64,000 nt of DNA from an uncultured bacterium (GCA_949286705.1 CASEDF010000003.1:62474-126473); one strand, 5' to 3'. Counted from the first letter of the stretch, positions 33,946 to 42,798 are shown. The notes: generated by a model from the letters alone, not told the origin. A program made the numbers and translations.

Positions 33946-33969
33946 ATAACCAATTGGCGCGGATGCATG

Positions 33970-33998
33970 AAAAAAGAGCGCTTGCGCGCCCTTTTTTG
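33970..33998 (-). terminator. terminator after the prepilin gene
   Basis: AAAAAGAGCGC and GCGCCCTTTTTT arms around loop TTGC; T-run on the minus strand. Confidence 0.75.
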
Positions 33999-34016
33999 TT
34001 ATCTTTATTCAATAAA

Positions 34017-34793
34017 TTACTTACCGAATAATACTGCTCTTGCAGAAGCTGTAGCCGGTTCAAATGTTTGACCGTGGAAGATTACAGGGAACAAGTCAGT
34101 AATTTCAGATGATTCACAAGAACCTGCATCTGCATTAGCACAAGAAATAACTGTGTTCGGACCGGTTGCACCGTTTACATCGATGAAACCATAGCAGTTA
34201 TTTTGAACTGCTGCAGAATCAGTACAATCATGAGCATTTTTAAAATACCAGAAAGCAGTACCGTCAGCGAATGAATATTTAGCATAGTTAGCAGGTGTAG
34301 CATCCATTGTTACGCTGACTTTAATTGTACCATCAGAGTCACATTCGTCTGCCAATTCACCATTTGCAGGATCTGCCGGCGGAGTCCAGTTGTCAGCACT
34401 GCCTGTACAATTAAGAGTATAAGTAACTACAGGTGTAGTTGCATCATCACCAGAACCTTCAGTCAATGTAGGTGCTGTTGTGTAAGAATCAGAAATTTCA
34501 GTAGCTGATTGCATTCTGCCTTTCAACATAAGACCTAAAGAACCAGCGTTAGTTCCGAATGTATCAGAACTAGTTCCTGTATCAGCTGCAAGTGTAGAAA
34601 GATCTGTATCTTCCATTGCAATGTTCATCAATACTGCCTGGTTCAATGTTGATAATGCTTTTTTGTAAGCTGTTTTGAACTGTGCGCCATTAGTGTTTGA
34701 AATCAATGTCGGAATAGTCATGGCAGCAACTACACCGATGATACCCAAAGTGATTAACACTTCGGCCAAAGTAAAACCGAATCTTTTTGTCAT
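34017..34793 (-). CDS. type IV prepilin-like protein
   Basis: 258 residues. Six-residue leader cut at G-F, then FTLAEVLITLGIIGVVAAMTIP with Glu5 of the mature protein, as in type IVa pilins and pseudopilins. The C-terminal domain has four or more cysteines and is Asp/Thr-rich. Good ribosome site (AAAGGTG). Its own promoter (34859-34890) and terminator make it monocistronic. Large size suggests a minor pilin or a surface-adhesion pilin. Confidence 0.92.
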   Translation of the reverse strand: MTKRFGFTLAEVLITLGIIGVVAAMTIPTLISNTNGAQFKTAYKKALSTLNQAVLMNIAMEDTDLSTLAADTGTSSDTFGTNAGSLGLMLKGRMQSATEISDSYTTAPTLTEGSGDDATTPVVTYTLNCTGSADNWTPPADPANGELADECDSDGTIKVSVTMDATPANYAKYSFADGTAFWYFKNAHDCTDSAAVQNNCYGFIDVNGATGPNTVISCANADAGSCESSEITDLFPVIFHGQTFEPATASARAVLFGK

Positions 34794-34858
34794 AATCTTT
34801 TCACCTTTCTTTTTTTTGTACTAATAAAGCTATGAACAATTTTATCTTTACTAATGCG

Positions 34859-34890
34859 ATTATAATATCAATTTTTTCAAAAGGTGTCAA
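34859..34890 (-). promoter_or_regulatory. prepilin gene promoter
   Basis: Minus-strand TTGACA (34885-34890) and TATAAT (34859-34864), 20-bp spacing, which is longer than optimal; leader of about 60 nt. Confidence 0.5.
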
Positions 34891-34920
34891 GCATATGTAT
34901 GATTTTTAACAAAAATATTT

Positions 34921-37191
34921 TTAAGCCTTCAAAAGCTCAAATACGCGAAACTCACCGTTTTTAAGCTCTTTCAGCTCCAAATCGTGCCCGTTTTGTTCGC
35001 AAATAATTTTTTCAAATTTATCTTTTTTCAGGACATGCTCTCCAACTATAGTATAGTCCACGGGAAGATGGACAACTTTATTAAACACACTTTCGCCCTC
35101 AACCCATTCCTGATAGCTTCCGCCGTTTTCATCAGTTTTGGAGACCTTTTCCACCGGATATTTATAATTTGCCGTAACCAAAAACGCTGTTTTTAAAGGT
35201 TCCTTTGTAATAAGCCATGAAACAAATCCGTCATCATCCTGTTCAATAATCTGTGCTTCGCCGTCGGTTATAACGGGCTGTGACTTTACAAAACAGTCGA
35301 TTGCATTGAATTTATCGTAAAATTCCTGATTATTTTCTCTCGGCATGGAAACTTCTTCACCGATTGCATGCTCAATACCTCTTTGTGTAAAGCTTTCATC
35401 TCCGTCAACATAGAGCATGGAACGCTGGGCAAATTTTCCGCCCGGCAAAAATTTATACTTAAACCACTTAAACAACGCGCCGTCTTCGCCCAATTGCCCC
35501 GGATACTGGTCAATGCATCTGAATTCACCGTCTTGATTGTTGTATGTTTTTAAAATTGACAAATGATTTCCGGGTTTGAATTTGACGTTATAATTTGTCA
35601 GATACCGGTTATCTTCCGTAATCTGTTCCGGTGTTTTGGAGGATTGCGACACAATATCATTTCCCCATAAAATATCAAACGCCATATCCTCGTGGTATTC
35701 TTTATAGAAATTATCCCAGAGCATGTACTCCGCAAGAGTCGCAAAATAAGGAATTTTTTCTTTCATTGCTCTGTTAAGCTTGCCAAGCACCACTCTCGGC
35801 GCGCGGTAGCTTATCGGGGTTCCGTCAAGCTCTGAAACGTTATCCACGACATGATCAATATGATCCACCCTGAAACCGTCAAAATTATATTCAGCCTGAA
35901 GGTTCTTCATGTAATTTATAAAATACTCAATAACCGGCTCATTAAAGCTTCCGCTCTCCAAAAACGCGAAATAATAAGGCGTCTGGCAGTCAAGGTTTGC
36001 AAAACACGTAACGTCTTCACCTTTGTAATCATAGTGTTTAAATGTCGGATAGCCGCCGCATTCGCTCATTTTGTCATAAACCGGAACTCCTGCCGAGCAC
36101 CATGCCCCGCCCGGTGCCGGCCATAATCCCTCTTTTATAAGTGTTTGTATAATATCAAGCTGTTTTGTTATATCTTCTTCGGTTAATTTTTTATCCGCTT
36201 TAACGTTCTCAAGCTCTGCGACAATTTCTTTTACACGTTTTTGGATTTTAAATTGAGGGGCTTTTTCAAGCATTTTATTTGAATATTCTTTTTTAAATTC
36301 CTCCATTTTGGTTTCAAATTGAGTCAGAATATTTCTGTAATATTCGCTCAATTCGCCGGAGGAGCCGCCCTGTTTATAAATCCCTTTGACAACTTCAATA
36401 TCTTCCGAATCAAAGACATCGCCCATCAATCTGGCAACTTCTTCAACTTTTGAATCAAGCTCTTTTTGCAATGCGGTTATATCAAACCAGCGTGCTATAT
36501 GCGGATTTGCAAGCACGGCTTTTGAAAATCTTCCCGTCTGCGGCAGAATATCATAAATAACGGGATGCCCCGCAAGCTGCGCCATCTGAATAAAGAGTTT
36601 GACCTGACCTTTTGCATCCAGACCCGTTATTTTTTCGATATCTTTATCAAGAAGATTTTCGCTCACTTCCGAACTTTTTGGCAGATATGCACAGCCGAAT
36701 TCCCGCGGATGAAAAGGTATAAGATAAATCGTTGTGTTGTATATATTATTTGCCAAATTGCCTGACGGTAAGATTAAAAGCTGTTTCAGCCAGTCGAAAA
36801 ATTTGCCGGCTTCGCCTTTTTTATTTCCCAAACCTGCAAGGTTGATTAATTTTATATCATGACCTTCTTTTTTTATCCAGTCGGAAGTTTTTTCATTATT
36901 ACGCTCAAGAACGCTTGATTTTTCAAACTTGAATTCCCCGTCTTTGAAAACTCCCTCTTTCTTCCATTTTTCACGCAGAGCAAAAAGCGTTTCTGCCTCG
37001 GTTAATTCATCCAGAGCCTTGAAATAAGGATACGGAAGATATCCGTTTTCTCTCACCTGATTTTCCAAATATTTTTTTCTGTCATCGGGAATATTCTCAA
37101 CACCGTATTCCCTGCATAACTTTGTGTAAATTCCGTTTATAATACTATCTGCCGGCTCGGCTTTTTTGCCGAATAAAAAATCAAAAATCAT
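34921..37191 (-). CDS. GH13 alpha-amylase-like glycoside hydrolase, unusual member
   Basis: 756 residues, no signal peptide, so cytoplasmic. The (beta/alpha)8 core has the nucleophile motif FDGFRVDHIDH (Asp at about 443) and a possible acid/base Glu in ATLAEYMLWDNFY; the region IV HD pair is not obvious. It contains a long helical insert (about 250-340) and a C-terminal beta domain. May act on storage glucan or sugar phosphates; substrate unknown. Confidence 0.7.
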   Translation of the reverse strand: MIFDFLFGKKAEPADSIINGIYTKLCREYGVENIPDDRKKYLENQVRENGYLPYPYFKALDELTEAETLFALREKWKKEGVFKDGEFKFEKSSVLERNNEKTSDWIKKEGHDIKLINLAGLGNKKGEAGKFFDWLKQLLILPSGNLANNIYNTTIYLIPFHPREFGCAYLPKSSEVSENLLDKDIEKITGLDAKGQVKLFIQMAQLAGHPVIYDILPQTGRFSKAVLANPHIARWFDITALQKELDSKVEEVARLMGDVFDSEDIEVVKGIYKQGGSSGELSEYYRNILTQFETKMEEFKKEYSNKMLEKAPQFKIQKRVKEIVAELENVKADKKLTEEDITKQLDIIQTLIKEGLWPAPGGAWCSAGVPVYDKMSECGGYPTFKHYDYKGEDVTCFANLDCQTPYYFAFLESGSFNEPVIEYFINYMKNLQAEYNFDGFRVDHIDHVVDNVSELDGTPISYRAPRVVLGKLNRAMKEKIPYFATLAEYMLWDNFYKEYHEDMAFDILWGNDIVSQSSKTPEQITEDNRYLTNYNVKFKPGNHLSILKTYNNQDGEFRCIDQYPGQLGEDGALFKWFKYKFLPGGKFAQRSMLYVDGDESFTQRGIEHAIGEEVSMPRENNQEFYDKFNAIDCFVKSQPVITDGEAQIIEQDDDGFVSWLITKEPLKTAFLVTANYKYPVEKVSKTDENGGSYQEWVEGESVFNKVVHLPVDYTIVGEHVLKKDKFEKIICEQNGHDLELKELKNGEFRVFELLKA

Positions 37192-37334
37192 GATACTTTC
37201 TCCCTGGTAAAGAAAATTATATCATAAAATTTTTCATATTAATCAGCGCCGTCAATAATATTGTCCTGTTGGGTAATGGAATTCGCTTTACGGGTATCCT
37301 TAAATTGACTTATCAAAGAAAAGAGGTATTACAA

Positions 37335-38024
37335 ATGACAAATTCTACAGAAGCGAAAAAAGCTGACACCATCAAAGTCGTTATAGTTGAAGATTTTAAG
37401 CTTACAAGAGTTGGCTTAAGATGTGCACTTAACTCAAACCCCGATCTTGATGTTATCGCGGAATCCGAAGACGCTATTGACGGACTTAAACTTATTGAAC
37501 GGAATAAACCGGATGTTGTTCTCATGGATCTGGGACTTCCGGGCATGAACGGCATTGAAGCCATGCAAAAAATAAGAGAATTCTCCGACACCATAAAAAT
37601 AATTGCTTTGACCTCGCATGACAGAGAAGAAGAAGTAATCGCCGCTTTAAGCTCCGGTGCAAATGCTTATTGTTTGAAAGATATTGACCCGCAAAAACTC
37701 GCCGACGTAATTCGTGATGTATTTGAAGGTGTCTGCTGGATTGACCCTGTTGTCGCAAAGATGGCTCTTAACTCTTTGCCGAAAATTGATAATCCCGGAT
37801 TCTTACCTGATAAAGCTCAAGGTGAAGGCAGAGTTCCGCTTACTGAACGAGAATACGAGGTCTTGAAACACCTCGTAACCGGCAAAAGCAATACTGAAAT
37901 CGCAAAAGAATTAATCGTAAGCGTACACACCGCAAAAGCCCATGTCTGCTCAATCCTGCAGAAAATGTGCGTAAACGACCGCGTTCAGGCTGCTGTCAAA
38001 GCCGTAAAAGAAGGCATGGTTTAA
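37335..38024 (+). CDS. NarL/LuxR-family response regulator
   Basis: 229 residues. Receiver domain with phospho-acceptor Asp in VVLMDLGLPGMNGIEAM and Lys in CLKD; C-terminal LuxR helix-turn-helix LTEREYEVLKHLVTGKSN and EIAKELIVSVHTAKAHV. No histidine kinase is adjacent, so it is an orphan. ATG 37335 follows AAAGAGG. Ends at the strong terminator at 38102. Confidence 0.93.
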   Translation: MTNSTEAKKADTIKVVIVEDFKLTRVGLRCALNSNPDLDVIAESEDAIDGLKLIERNKPDVVLMDLGLPGMNGIEAMQKIREFSDTIKIIALTSHDREEEVIAALSSGANAYCLKDIDPQKLADVIRDVFEGVCWIDPVVAKMALNSLPKIDNPGFLPDKAQGEGRVPLTEREYEVLKHLVTGKSNTEIAKELIVSVHTAKAHVCSILQKMCVNDRVQAAVKAVKEGMV

Positions 38025-38101
38025 TTCTCCAAGCCTTACTGCTCACTCGCGCTCGAACCCCCATTGTGGGCTTCTCTGCCGTCTACATTCCAAAAAAAAA
38101 A

Positions 38102-38128
38102 GAACACCTTCTCCGGTGTTCTTTTTTT
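38102..38128 (+). terminator. intrinsic terminator
   Basis: GAACACC/GGTGTTC stem (38102-38121) with flanking A-run and T-run; ends the response-regulator gene and could also serve tRNA-Ala on the minus strand. Confidence 0.9.
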
Positions 38129-38200
38129 GGAGCGTAGGGGACTTGAACCCCTGACCCCGACACTGCCAGTGTCGTGCGCTACCAACTGCGCTAACGCCCC
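38128..38200 (-). tRNA. tRNA-Ala (GGC)
   Basis: 73 nt. GGGGCGT/ACGCTCC acceptor with the G3-U70 pair that identifies alanine tRNA, D-arm AGCGCAGTTGGTAGCGC, anticodon loop CTGGCAG (GGC), T-loop TTCAAGT, discriminator A. No encoded CCA. Confidence 0.96.
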
Positions 38201-38268
38201 TCACAAATATTTATTATTGTTTGAATTTATGGAGGTTTACATAACCCCTTATCTGATTTTCTTTTTTG

Positions 38269-38300
38269 CATACTTTTTTCTTTGTAAAGAAAAAAGTATG
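38269..38300. repeat. perfect 15-bp inverted repeat
   Basis: CATACTTTTTTCTTT (38269-38283), GT, exact reverse complement (38286-38300). It abuts the duplicated tRNA-Leu 3' end. Confidence 0.9.
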
Positions 38301-38476
38301 GGCATGAAGAGACTCTCTTATGGCGCTCGCGTTAAACGTGTCTTCGGTTTTTGCTTCTAAGAACTGCGTTCTTTTCGCAAAAGACCTCCGCACTCTGCTC
38401 GCGCCTCGCTCGAACTCTGACAAGGCAAAGCCTTGTGGAGTTCTCGTCTCTTAGCTTTCCGATTTCTTAGAAAAAA
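38298..38476. mobile_element. insert between tRNA-Leu and a duplicate of its 3' end
   Basis: ATGGGCATGAAGAGACTC (38476-38493, tRNA 3' end on the minus strand) recurs exactly at 38298-38315. Between are hairpins such as CAAGGC-AAA-GCCTTG and runs of CTCGC/GCGAG. No gene is supported in 38201-38476. Confidence 0.6.
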
Positions 38477-38555
38477 TGGGCATGAAGAGACTCGAACTCC
38501 CACGCGTTAGCACTAGTTCCTAAGACTAGCGTGTCTACCATTCCACCACATGCCC
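38477..38555 (-). tRNA. tRNA-Leu (TAG)
   Basis: 79 nt. GGGCATG/CATGCCC acceptor, D-arm GTGGAATGGTAGACAC, anticodon loop CTTAGGA (TAG), short variable arm, T-loop TTCGAGT, discriminator A. The variable arm is short for a leucine tRNA. Confidence 0.93.
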
Positions 38556-39025
38556 ATATTTTGTTTTCAATTGCCTTCGGCAAGGCGTGTCTACCACCTC
38601 TCACAAAACGATACTCAATCGTTTTGTTCGGCAGAGTACCACATGCCCGTATTTTGTTTTCAATAGCCTTCGGCAAGGCGTGTCTACCACCTCTCGCAAA
38701 ATGATACTCAATCATTTTGCTCGGCAGAGTACCACATGCCCGTATTTTGTTGTCAATTGCCTTTGGCAAGGCGTGTCTACCACCTCTCGCAAAATGATAC
38801 TCAATCATTTTGCTCGGCACAGTACCACATGCCCGTATTTTGTTGTCAATTGCCTTCGGCAAGGCGTGTCTACCACCTCTCGCAAAATGATACTCAATCA
38901 TTTTGCTCGGCAGAGTACCACATGCCCGTATTTTGTTGTCAATTGCCTTCGGCAAGGCGTGTCTACCACCTCTCGCAAAACGATACTTAATCGTTTTGTT
39001 CGGCACAGTACCACATGCCCGTATT
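38556..39025 (-). repeat. five 93-bp repeats of tRNA-Leu 5' half with inserted hairpin
   Basis: Read on the minus strand, each unit has a leader hairpin (TTGCC-GAA-GGCAA), GGGCATGTGGT (tRNA nt 1-11), a hairpin insert starting ACTCTGCCGA, then TGGTAGACACGC (end of the D-arm). The 10-bp stems lie at 38603-38627, 38696-38720, 38789-38813, 38882-38906 and 38975-38999; the stems differ but keep pairing. It ends next to the intact tRNA. 93 bp is 31 codons, so both strands stay open by chance; no protein is supported. The rest of 39026-39310 holds only AT-rich DNA. Confidence 0.88.
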
Positions 39026-39310
39026 CAATTATCAACAGACAGTAAAACCGCCTTTAATTAATCTATATTAACAGACGATTAATGTCAAGTCTTTTGTCTC
39101 GGGCTTTATATAGCAGCTTCCTCAGATATTATAAAACGTCATTCTGAGGGCTTCAGCCCGAAAAATCTCATTTGTCAGATTCTCCGTATACTCTCTGTAT
39201 GTCACGGTTTTTAGTTTTCTATCGAATTTGCTATAGAAGTACCTTTGTTCTTGCCCGATGTGTTTTTTTATGCAATAATCTAATCATGCAAAATTTTACT
39301 GAGGATGGTT

Positions 39311-41140
39311 ATGGAATATAAATTAAAAGATACAGTATCTAAAGACGCGTTCAGATACGGATATTTATTACAAAAAATATACCCCTATATAAAGCCTTTT
39401 TGGGCAAGAATAATTATCAATCTTATTATTGCAGTCCCTTTAGGTCTTCTCGATGGTGTTGTTGCGCTTTCTTTACGTCCTTATATGGATCTTGTTATTA
39501 ACGGCAATCCCTCTGTTACATATAATATTATGGGACACGATATTCAGCTTCAGGCAGGATTTGCAGCGATTATTCCGATTGGTATTGTGCTTTTTGCCGC
39601 GTTTCAGGGGATTTTAAAATATTTGAGCCACTATTTAACCGATTGGCTCGGACAGAGAATTTCTAACTCTTTAAAAATTGATTTGTTTAAAAAATTAACT
39701 TCTCTTGACCCGCAATTCTATGACGTAAATTCTTCAGGTCTTGTTCTTACAAGATTTTTATCAGATCCTGATACTGCTTCAAAAACTATTATCAACAACT
39801 TGCAATCCTTTATCTCTACAGCGTTCGGTATTGTCGGACTTGTTGCGGTTTTGTTATATAATTCATGGCAGCTTGCAATTGTCGGGGTTACGGTCATGGC
39901 ACTTGCAATTACGCCGGTTACCTTAATCAGAAAAAAAATCAAGTCTGTTTCGAATGCAACAATGGTTGTCGGCGGAAACATGACTACCAACTTTAACGAA
40001 ACTTTTGCCGGCAATAAAATAATCGCTGCTTATAATCTTCAGAATAATCAAAATACAAAATTTGAAAATCAAATTCACCAGCAGTTTGACCTTGCCATGT
40101 CTTTAACAAAGCGCGTTGGCTGGATGTCACCGATTATGTATTTTATCTGTTCTATAGGTATTGCGCTTGTTTTCTGGTACGGAACTCACTTAATATTAAC
40201 GGGCGCTCTCACGGCAGGAAGCATGATGTCTTTTGTCACATCGCTTTTACTCTTGTACAAACCTGTTAAAAACCTCGGCAATACCCTCACCGGACTCCAA
40301 ACAACTTTTGTTGCAATGGGTCGTGTATTTGAACTCTTTGATCTTGTTCCGTATATAAGAGATAATAAAAATGCCGTTGAGCTTGAGGGATTAAATAAGG
40401 ATATTTATTTTAATAACGTTTCTTTTGAATATGAACCGGGACTTCCTGTTTTGAAAAACATTAATCTCAGAGTGCAAAAAAATGAAACTCTGGCTCTTGT
40501 CGGCAATTCAGGAGGCGGTAAAAGCACACTCGTAAATCTTATTCCGAGATTTTACGATGTATCTCAAGGTTCGATTGAATTTGACGGGGTTGATATCCGA
40601 AATTACAGGTTGAAATCCCTCCGCAAGCAGATATCTTTTGTTTTTCAGGATAATTATCTGTTTTCAGGCACAATCAAAGAAAATATTCTTATGGGAAATG
40701 AAAATGCCTCTGATGAGGATATCGCCAGAGTTATAGAAATGGCGCATTTGACCGAGTTTATTTCTACTCTTGAAAACGGGCTTGATACATATGTCGGGGA
40801 ACGCGGCACAACGCTTTCCGGCGGACAGCGCCAGCGTGTTGCAATTGCGCGCGCAATGTTAAAAGACGCTCCTATCGTTATTTTGGACGAGGCAACCTCC
40901 GCACTTGACAACGAATCCGAAGCTATTGTCCAAAAAGCTCTGGATAATCTTATTCAAAACAAAACAGTTTTCGTTATCGCTCACAGATTGTCCACAATTA
41001 AAAACGCGGACAGAATAGCTGTCATAAACGAGGGCGAACTCGCCGAACTCGGCACTCACGACGAGTTGATGAACATTGCCGACGGAAAATACAAACACTT
41101 ATACGAAATGCAATTTAAAAAACAAGAGGAATTATGCTAA
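39311..41140 (+). CDS. MsbA-like ABC exporter (fused TMD-NBD)
   Basis: 609 residues. Six membrane helices (about 25-320), then an ATPase with Walker A GNSGGGKST, signature LSGGQ, Walker B VIILDEATSALD and H-loop IAHRLSTI. It exports lipids or lipid A, as in MsbA, or drugs. ATG 39311 is 6 nt after GAGG; ATG 39305 overlaps that site. lpxK at 49459 shows lipid A is made. Overlaps the small gene 41134 by 7 nt. Confidence 0.88.
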   Translation: MEYKLKDTVSKDAFRYGYLLQKIYPYIKPFWARIIINLIIAVPLGLLDGVVALSLRPYMDLVINGNPSVTYNIMGHDIQLQAGFAAIIPIGIVLFAAFQGILKYLSHYLTDWLGQRISNSLKIDLFKKLTSLDPQFYDVNSSGLVLTRFLSDPDTASKTIINNLQSFISTAFGIVGLVAVLLYNSWQLAIVGVTVMALAITPVTLIRKKIKSVSNATMVVGGNMTTNFNETFAGNKIIAAYNLQNNQNTKFENQIHQQFDLAMSLTKRVGWMSPIMYFICSIGIALVFWYGTHLILTGALTAGSMMSFVTSLLLLYKPVKNLGNTLTGLQTTFVAMGRVFELFDLVPYIRDNKNAVELEGLNKDIYFNNVSFEYEPGLPVLKNINLRVQKNETLALVGNSGGGKSTLVNLIPRFYDVSQGSIEFDGVDIRNYRLKSLRKQISFVFQDNYLFSGTIKENILMGNENASDEDIARVIEMAHLTEFISTLENGLDTYVGERGTTLSGGQRQRVAIARAMLKDAPIVILDEATSALDNESEAIVQKALDNLIQNKTVFVIAHRLSTIKNADRIAVINEGELAELGTHDELMNIADGKYKHLYEMQFKKQEELC

Positions 41141-41469
41141 ATTTAATTATCAGAAAATGGATTGAACCTTACATGCTTTTGGAAACCGTTAAACAACATG
41201 CAACAACCGAAGAATTCACGTTTGACGGCTCTAACAAAGCTATTTTGAAACAGCACTTTTTGAAACAATTAAAAGATACAAAAGGTTTCGGGCTGTACAT
41301 GAAAAATGTAAACAAATTCTACCTTTTTAACACAAATGCAAATGTCAAAGACATTGTGACAAAAGAATTTGAACTCAATGAAAATGATTACGAAATTACG
41401 GAAGATGAGCACAAACCCTTTGACATGGTTGATTCGGGCGAGGCTGAAGCATCCATTATAACTTATTAA
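41134..41469 (+). CDS. small hypothetical protein after the ABC exporter
   Basis: 111 residues, no signal peptide, acidic C-terminus (ENDYEITEDEHKPFDMVDSG). ATGCTAA overlap with the exporter. No domain recognised; probably an accessory of the exporter transcript. Confidence 0.65.
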   Translation: MLNLIIRKWIEPYMLLETVKQHATTEEFTFDGSNKAILKQHFLKQLKDTKGFGLYMKNVNKFYLFNTNANVKDIVTKEFELNENDYEITEDEHKPFDMVDSGEAEASIITY

Positions 41470-41504
41470 TATTTTGTTACAAAAAAGCAATTTTTCACTC
41501 AAAA

Positions 41505-41530
41505 TCCCCTTTATAAATATATAAAGGGGA
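41505..41530 (+). promoter_or_regulatory. perfect 11-bp hairpin overlapping the ribosome site of the CHAP gene
   Basis: TCCCCTTTATA (41505-41515), AATA, TATAAAGGGGA (41520-41530); the 3' arm holds the GGGG ribosome site and ATG is at 41535. Either an anti-Shine-Dalgarno RNA hairpin or, if transcription begins inside, a DNA palindrome around a TATAAATA -10. Confidence 0.6.
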
Positions 41531-41534
41531 TAAA

Positions 41535-42251
41535 ATGAGTTTTTGGGGATTTAACAATTATTATATGCCTGCAATGCCGACATTTATGCAAACGATGCCG
41601 TCATTCAACCCGTTTATGAGCGGATTTTCACTATTTCCGCCGTTCCCGCCTTATGCAATAGATAATTGTCTGCTGAACCCTTTCGGCGGTTTTAATAATA
41701 CAAGCTTTTTCGCGTACAATCCGTTTAATATATTTAATCAAGGTGCAGCCCAATACACTCCCTCTTTTACACCCGCACCGCAAAATAACATTTTCGGATT
41801 TTTAAATTCACAATTCGCAACAAATGATATTAAAACGAATATCAATGCAGCGGCACTTCCCGCACTCAAAACAGCCGGATATAACAGACAAAAAGGCGAA
41901 AAACTCGCACGAATTATGGGTTCGAGATCAACGGACGGCGGGTTTGATAATTACTGTGCAAGAAATGTAAAAGAAGCGATTGAAGATGCGGGACTCGGCA
42001 GATATGAATCAGGACACGGCTATCAGGTAGCAGACATTTTATCCCGCAACAAAAACTTCAAAGAAATTTCAACAAAAAATATGGATTTATCCTCACTTCC
42101 TGCAGGCTGTGTGCTGGTATACGACCGCGGAGTGGCAGGTTACAGTTCAAAATACGGACATACGGAAATCACGCTGGGCGACGGAACTGCAGGCAGCGGC
42201 GGGATTACACACAACATCAGGCAAGGCGCAAGAGTGTTTGTCCCAGTGTAG
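41535..42251 (+). CDS. CHAP-domain protein with Phe/Pro/Asn-rich N-terminus
   Basis: 238 residues. N-terminal half (1-110) is low-complexity, full of FNPF, PSF and FPPFPP repeats, and lacks a signal peptide. C-terminal CHAP amidase/endopeptidase fold: catalytic Cys in FDNYCARNVKEAIED, His in KYGHTEITLGDG. CHAP enzymes cut peptidoglycan peptides. Its stop overlaps coaE tail-to-tail by 35 nt. How a signal-less cell-wall hydrolase is exported is unclear; a specialised secretion route or cytoplasmic role are options. Confidence 0.8.
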   Translation: MSFWGFNNYYMPAMPTFMQTMPSFNPFMSGFSLFPPFPPYAIDNCLLNPFGGFNNTSFFAYNPFNIFNQGAAQYTPSFTPAPQNNIFGFLNSQFATNDIKTNINAAALPALKTAGYNRQKGEKLARIMGSRSTDGGFDNYCARNVKEAIEDAGLGRYESGHGYQVADILSRNKNFKEISTKNMDLSSLPAGCVLVYDRGVAGYSSKYGHTEITLGDGTAGSGGITHNIRQGARVFVPV

Positions 42252-42798
42252 AAACCTGACGGGTTAAAGCTCCGAAATCACCGTCATTATTAATTATAAA
42301 ATCTGCTTTGGCGGCTTTTTTATCCTGAGGCATTTGAGAGTCAAGCCTTTTCAGAGCATATTCCCGTGAATATCCGCTGCGCTTTATCAGACGTTCAAGA
42401 CGCACGCTGTCCGAGGTTTGAATAAGTACAACTCTGTCAAACATATTTTCCATTCCGCATTCATACAAAAGCGGAACAGCAGCAAAAACAATGTTTTTAT
42501 CGCTGTTTTCATCAAAAAAATTTTCAATTTCGGCACGAACCAAAGGATGAATAATAGCGTTTAATTTTTCCAGCAGATTTTTATTGTTAAAAACGATTTT
42601 GCCCAATTTTTCGCGGGAAATTTTTCCGTTTTCCAGAATATCAAAATCCGCAAAAGTTTCAAGAACTGCCGAATTGTCATCAAGCAATTCGTGCGCCGCG
42701 ATGTCGGCGTCAAAGACCGCAAACCCGCTTGTTTCAAGAATTTCCTGAACAACGGATTTGCCTGAAGCTATATTTCCTGTGATTGCGACCTTAAGCAT
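42217..42798 (-). CDS. coaE: dephospho-CoA kinase
   Basis: 193 residues. P-loop GNIASGKS, FDADIAAHELLD, then HPLVRAEI and the lid region DRVVLIQTSDSVRLERLIKR. Last step of CoA synthesis. Its start overlaps rsuA's stop by 8 nt and its end overlaps the CHAP gene. Confidence 0.95.
   Translation of the reverse strand: MLKVAITGNIASGKSVVQEILETSGFAVFDADIAAHELLDDNSAVLETFADFDILENGKISREKLGKIVFNNKNLLEKLNAIIHPLVRAEIENFFDENSDKNIVFAAVPLLYECGMENMFDRVVLIQTSDSVRLERLIKRSGYSREYALKRLDSQMPQDKKAAKADFIINNDGDFGALTRQVSTLGQTLLRLA

Noticed and set aside
38064-38360. Gene after the response regulator
   Set aside because: Translation of tRNA-Ala antisense and repeats; lies across a terminator.
38556-39025. CRISPR array
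   Set aside because: Units are 93 bp, almost identical throughout, with no unique spacers and no cas genes; they contain tRNA sequence.
38467-39045. Two long overlapping frames (minus 179 codons, plus 152) of 31-residue repeats
   Set aside because: The 93-bp DNA repeat is a multiple of 3, which keeps frames open on both strands. It overlaps tRNA-Leu and has no ribosome site.
39140-39175. GTCATTCTGAGGGCTTCAGC palindrome as a special element
   Set aside because: A single copy with a simple GGGC-TTCA-GCCC hairpin; similar sequences are widespread and nothing links it to the other repeats here.
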